Shown one piece after another: positions 52,299-54,855 of a DNA stretch of 54,855 nucleotides (positions are counted from its first letter, which is position 1; each line of letters begins with the position of its first letter). The notes below the pieces were generated by a model. That model had not been told where the DNA came from and searched no databases. It saw only the letters and a list, made by a program, of their open reading frames with translations. The translations under genes and the position numbers were made by a program. Source of the DNA: Halobacteroidaceae bacterium (GTDB taxonomy: Bacteria > Bacillota > Halanaerobiia > B1SED10-174). The DNA is taken from the NCBI GenBank assembly GCA_003554585.1, contig PWGV01000124.1, forward strand, positions 1-54,855, given 5' to 3'.

Positions 52299-53040
52299 TT
52301 CTGTAGCACCTCCTCCGCCAGTTGCAAATAGGCCCTGTAACCTCTCGGGCCCGGGGATCAAAAAAGTTTATGGGCTCCCCAACTACCTGGGCTTCTCTCA
52401 GATGAACATTTCGTGGAATGAAGGCATCCAGTATTAAAGGAGCGTAGGCTTCACTTAAAACCTTATGAATCATTTGATGCAGCCTGGTATTGGGCTGGGC
52501 CTCATTATAAAAAAGCCCAAAAACCTTCAGGCTGGAATTAACATTCCTTAACCGCAATCGAACTACGGTCAAAAAGAGCTGTTCTAACCCGGTAATTGAA
52601 AAATGCCCTGCTTTTATGGGGACCAGAACGCGCTCCACTGCAGCAAACACATTTAAGGTTAAACGCCCCAGGGAAGGCGGACAATCCACAACTACAAAAT
52701 CAAATTCTCCTTCAATCTGTTGCGGGTTTTCCTTTAATCGATTGATGGGAGGGGAGTCCGCTTCCAGTCCTGCAAGACCTACGTGAGTCGGTAAAATTGA
52801 AAGCTTGGCAAAACCTGTTTTTTGGATCGCTTCATTAATTGAACATTTCCCTTCGAGAACATCGGCAGATGTCCATTTAACTTCTTTTGTAAAGACGCCA
52901 ACTCCAGAAGTCGAATTCCCCTGGGGATCCATGTCCACCAGGAGAACTTTTGACCTGCCCGCCCAGAGGGAAGCAAGGTTAATAGAAGCAGTAGTTTTAC
53001 CTACTCCTCCTTTTTGTTTGGCAAGTGCGATTGATTTCAT
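52252..53040 (-). CDS. ParA/Soj-type ATPase with a frameshifted C-terminus
   Basis: From ATG 53040 (SD GGGAGG) the protein has the deviant Walker A KQKGGVGKTT, DMDPQGNSTSG and VVDCPPSLG, and a normal ParA body to VHLREAQVVGEPINFFDPRA. The last part (REVTGPICNWRRR...) is not ParA-like. In another frame the DNA encodes YRAYLQLAEEVLQKW and stops at 52292, which is the typical ParA ending and would overlap the next ATG. One base is therefore missing near 52342-52350. It is an orphan pair away from any visible origin. Confidence 0.88.
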   Translation of the reverse strand: MKSIALAKQKGGVGKTTASINLASLWAGRSKVLLVDMDPQGNSTSGVGVFTKEVKWTSADVLEGKCSINEAIQKTGFAKLSILPTHVGLAGLEADSPPINRLKENPQQIEGEFDFVVVDCPPSLGRLTLNVFAAVERVLVPIKAGHFSITGLEQLFLTVVRLRLRNVNSSLKVFGLFYNEAQPNTRLHQMIHKVLSEAYAPLILDAFIPRNVHLREAQVVGEPINFFDPRAREVTGPICNWRRRCYRNGKEKQKDIAFGTSP

Positions 53041-53122
53041 TAGCGTTATGCCTCCCGAAATAATTGCGCGATATATACTCATTCTCCATTTTAAAAACTT
53101 TTCCTTTTGTTTATCAGAATTT

Positions 53123-53152
53123 AAAAAGGGCGCCTTTCTGGCGCCCTTTTTA
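53123..53152. terminator. Terminator of the NCS2 permease gene
   Basis: AAAAAGGGCGCC and GGCGCCCTTTTT form a strong stem around TTTCT. It lies directly after the permease stop and has T-runs in both directions. Confidence 0.9.
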
Positions 53153-54658
53153 TTAATCCCTCGTTCCAGCTTTATCTACCTCTTGCGGGGTTTCCTTGCC
53201 AAAATATTGATACATGAAAAACATTCCAATAGTTAAAATTAAATACCCGATGGCAAATTCGCTGCCAAAATTAAAACCCAGCCTGGGAGCATGCATAACT
53301 CCAATACCGGTTAAAATAAAAGCAGTTAGAGAAATAGCGGTTCCCCTAAGCCAGTCCCTATCGATAGCAAAAACTGCAAAGGCACCCCAAACCAGGGCGG
53401 TAAACATGGCTCCCTGTCCAAGGGCTTCAACCGCTGGGTATTCTGCCATGAAAGTTTCCGGATCAAGCCCCCTGAAATTGGTGGCGAGATAATTTGCAAG
53501 ATAGGGGAACATAGCGAGGGCAACTGCAGGAGAGTGTCTTTCCGGGCTGGTTACAAAGGCCTTACCAACCATTACAATTCCCACATAAACAAGAATTGGA
53601 GCAATTACCGGCCCCGGGATTATTTCAGCGATTACCGCGATAACCCCAAAAATTGCAAATAATAGGAATGCTGCACCATTTAAGACACTATAACCACGGC
53701 CCGCTTTCATTTCCTTGGCCCCAGTTGAAGCGATATAAACTGTTGTTGGGAATACGCCGCCAAAAAGAGCTCCAATTATTGTTCCGGTCCCATCAACAAT
53801 CTGGCATTCCCGAACGCTGTAATCATCACCAAGACCCGCGACTGCTTCAACATTATTCATTGTTTCAATAAAGTTATAAAGGGAAATTGGTATTACAGCG
53901 GCTAAAACACCAACTCCGATCATCTCAGCAAAACCTATAAATCCTGCAAGGGTTGGCAGGGGGAAATAAAAGCCAAAATGAGTAAAGCCTTCCGAAATAC
54001 CTGCTGGATCTGCTCGTCCCAGGACATACGCCAGAACGGTTCCAATTACAATGGCCAATAGAGAAGCAGGGATCTTAAAGGGCATTGCATGACGCCCAAC
54101 CAAACCTATTACAATGATTGCTAAAACAATTACCCCTACAATTGGCATTTCAAAAGTCTGGAAGAAAAGTTCCCCGCCAATAAAAGAAATAGCTACACCA
54201 GCAAGGGCACCAACCATCGCCGCCCGGGGCAGGTTGTTCCGGACCCAGGGGCCAATAATACTACCCAGTAATTCAATAATACCACCAAGCAAACAAGCCG
54301 CAACACCAATCTGCCAGGCTCGTTCATGATCCCCATCAGTTGCCGCCAGGGCAGCCCCCAGGACTGCAAAAAGAAAAATAAACATTGGGGGAGTGCTAAT
54401 CCCGTAGGACAAAGCGGTAACATCGGATCTGCACTCTTTCTGCGCCAATCTTTTTGCCATATAAGCATAATAAATATTCCCAAAAAGAACTGCAATTGCT
54501 GCACCAGGAATTACCCGTCCAAAAACAATTGAAGTCGGAAAGCCCTGAGCCAACATAACAGTTGAGATAATGAAAAAGTTGGCCAGGTTATTCTGAAAAA
54601 GGGCAAAAAAACCATCAACGTCCTCTCTTTTAAACCATGGGTAAGTAAGATTTCCCAT
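53153..54658 (-). CDS. NCS2-type (nucleobase:cation symporter-2 like) permease
   Basis: The protein of about 501 aa has roughly 12-14 hydrophobic segments and regions typical of the uracil/xanthine permease superfamily (SYGISTPPMF; ETMNNVEAVAGLGDDYSV; GALFGGVFPTTVYIASTGAKEM). ATG 54658 (AAAGGAGG upstream) is chosen over earlier in-frame codons because a promoter lies between 54699 and 54727. It is an unusual, long-branch member, and the substrate is uncertain. No purine riboswitch is visible in the leader. Confidence 0.88.
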   Translation of the reverse strand: MGNLTYPWFKREDVDGFFALFQNNLANFFIISTVMLAQGFPTSIVFGRVIPGAAIAVLFGNIYYAYMAKRLAQKECRSDVTALSYGISTPPMFIFLFAVLGAALAATDGDHERAWQIGVAACLLGGIIELLGSIIGPWVRNNLPRAAMVGALAGVAISFIGGELFFQTFEMPIVGVIVLAIIVIGLVGRHAMPFKIPASLLAIVIGTVLAYVLGRADPAGISEGFTHFGFYFPLPTLAGFIGFAEMIGVGVLAAVIPISLYNFIETMNNVEAVAGLGDDYSVRECQIVDGTGTIIGALFGGVFPTTVYIASTGAKEMKAGRGYSVLNGAAFLLFAIFGVIAVIAEIIPGPVIAPILVYVGIVMVGKAFVTSPERHSPAVALAMFPYLANYLATNFRGLDPETFMAEYPAVEALGQGAMFTALVWGAFAVFAIDRDWLRGTAISLTAFILTGIGVMHAPRLGFNFGSEFAIGYLILTIGMFFMYQYFGKETPQEVDKAGTRD

Positions 54659-54698
54659 ACTCGACCTCCTTTCTTTATTTAAATCCATATTATATAAA

Positions 54699-54727
54699 TT
54701 TATATACAAACGGAAATTATCCTGCAA
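54699..54727 (-). promoter_or_regulatory. Promoter of the NCS2 permease
   Basis: On the minus strand TTGCAG (54722-54727) and TATAAA (54699-54704) are 17 bases apart, about 40 bases upstream of the start codon at 54658. Confidence 0.7.
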
Positions 54728-54779
54728 ATAAAAAAGGTTCTCCTCCATTTTAGTGGGTAAATAAAAATTGAAAAGAGAA

Positions 54780-54849
54780 GGACATCCACAATCCTCCGAG
54801 AAAAATTAAGCTAACGCAACCTAAATTCAAGGAGGTATTGTGAATGTCC
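54780..54849 (+). promoter_or_regulatory. Long inverted repeat that hides the SD and start codon
   Basis: The arm at 54780-54797 (GGACATCCACAATCCTCC) is complementary to 54831-54849, with one mismatch and one extra base. The second arm contains the GGAGG SD and the ATG at 54844, so in RNA both would be paired. Such leaders are known for IS200-type transposase genes; other translational switches are possible. Confidence 0.7.
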
Positions 54850-54855
54850 AACTTA
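54844..54855 (+). CDS. Start of a gene cut off by the window edge
   Basis: AAGGAGG (54829-54835) lies 8 bases before ATG TCC AAC TTA (MSNL). Only four codons are visible. An MSNL start and an SD-hiding hairpin would fit an IS200/IS605 TnpA, but four residues do not prove it. Confidence 0.35.

Noticed and set aside
54659-54748. Longer N-terminus of the NCS2 permease up to 54748
   Set aside because: A good promoter lies inside this stretch and a strong SD marks ATG 54658.
1-54855. CRISPR arrays, rRNA and tRNA genes
   Set aside because: I looked for regularly spaced repeats and cloverleaf or rRNA signatures and found none.

Overview
The window looks like chromosomal DNA of an anaerobic, acetogenic, Gram-positive (Clostridia-like) bacterium. 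The evidence is a complete bacterial-type CODH/acetyl-CoA synthase cluster, a T-box leader in front of thrS, the Firmicute Asp23-FakA-DegV-RecG-RsmD-CoaD neighbourhood, strong purine-rich Shine-Dalgarno (SD) sites and frequent TTG/GTG starts. I cannot fix the genus from sequence alone.

Layout. 1-668 is the 3' part of a broken transposase. 1421-4701 (minus) encodes a NuoE/NuoF/NuoG-like NADH diaphorase trio with no catalytic subunit beside it; a good promoter and an inverted repeat lie in front of it. 4946-16845 (plus) is the carbonyl branch of the Wood-Ljungdahl pathway: a 64-aa protein, CODH (acsA), ACS (acsB), two CooC-type nickel ATPases, both corrinoid iron-sulfur protein subunits (acsC, acsD), the methyltransferase (acsE), a DUF3786 protein and the corrinoid activator (acsV). 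16853-19430 (minus) carries a small zinc-ribbon protein and a three-gene operon with a cysteine-desulfurase-like enzyme and an Fe-S protein whose four cysteines are spaced exactly as in AcsC. 20238-32162 is mostly housekeeping: tmcAL, coaD, rsmD, recG, degV, fakA, asp23, rpmB, an orphan DNA methyltransferase, thrS with its T-box, and lemA.

32249-35931 is a selenium-metabolism locus: a class V aminotransferase, a LysR regulator, a decayed YedE-type membrane protein, a TusA-like protein and a DUF3343 protein. 35975-54658 (minus) holds mixed metabolic and unknown genes, a decayed chemotaxis receptor, a ParA-type ATPase with a partner protein, and an NCS2 permease. The right edge enters a plus-strand gene whose ribosome binding site lies inside a long hairpin.

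The most unusual item is at 45766-46035 (minus): an 89-codon gene, invisible to ordinary ORF calling, with one in-frame TGA exactly where IscA/HesB-type proteins have the first cysteine of the GGCSG motif. A possible SECIS hairpin follows the TGA. I read it as a small IscA/HesB-like selenoprotein. It matches the selenium locus 10 kb away, although the YedE gene of that locus is wrecked. Several other genes (transposase, YedE, chemotaxis receptor, an exported protein, the ParA C-terminus) carry frameshifts or stops, so either active gene decay or some assembly error is present.
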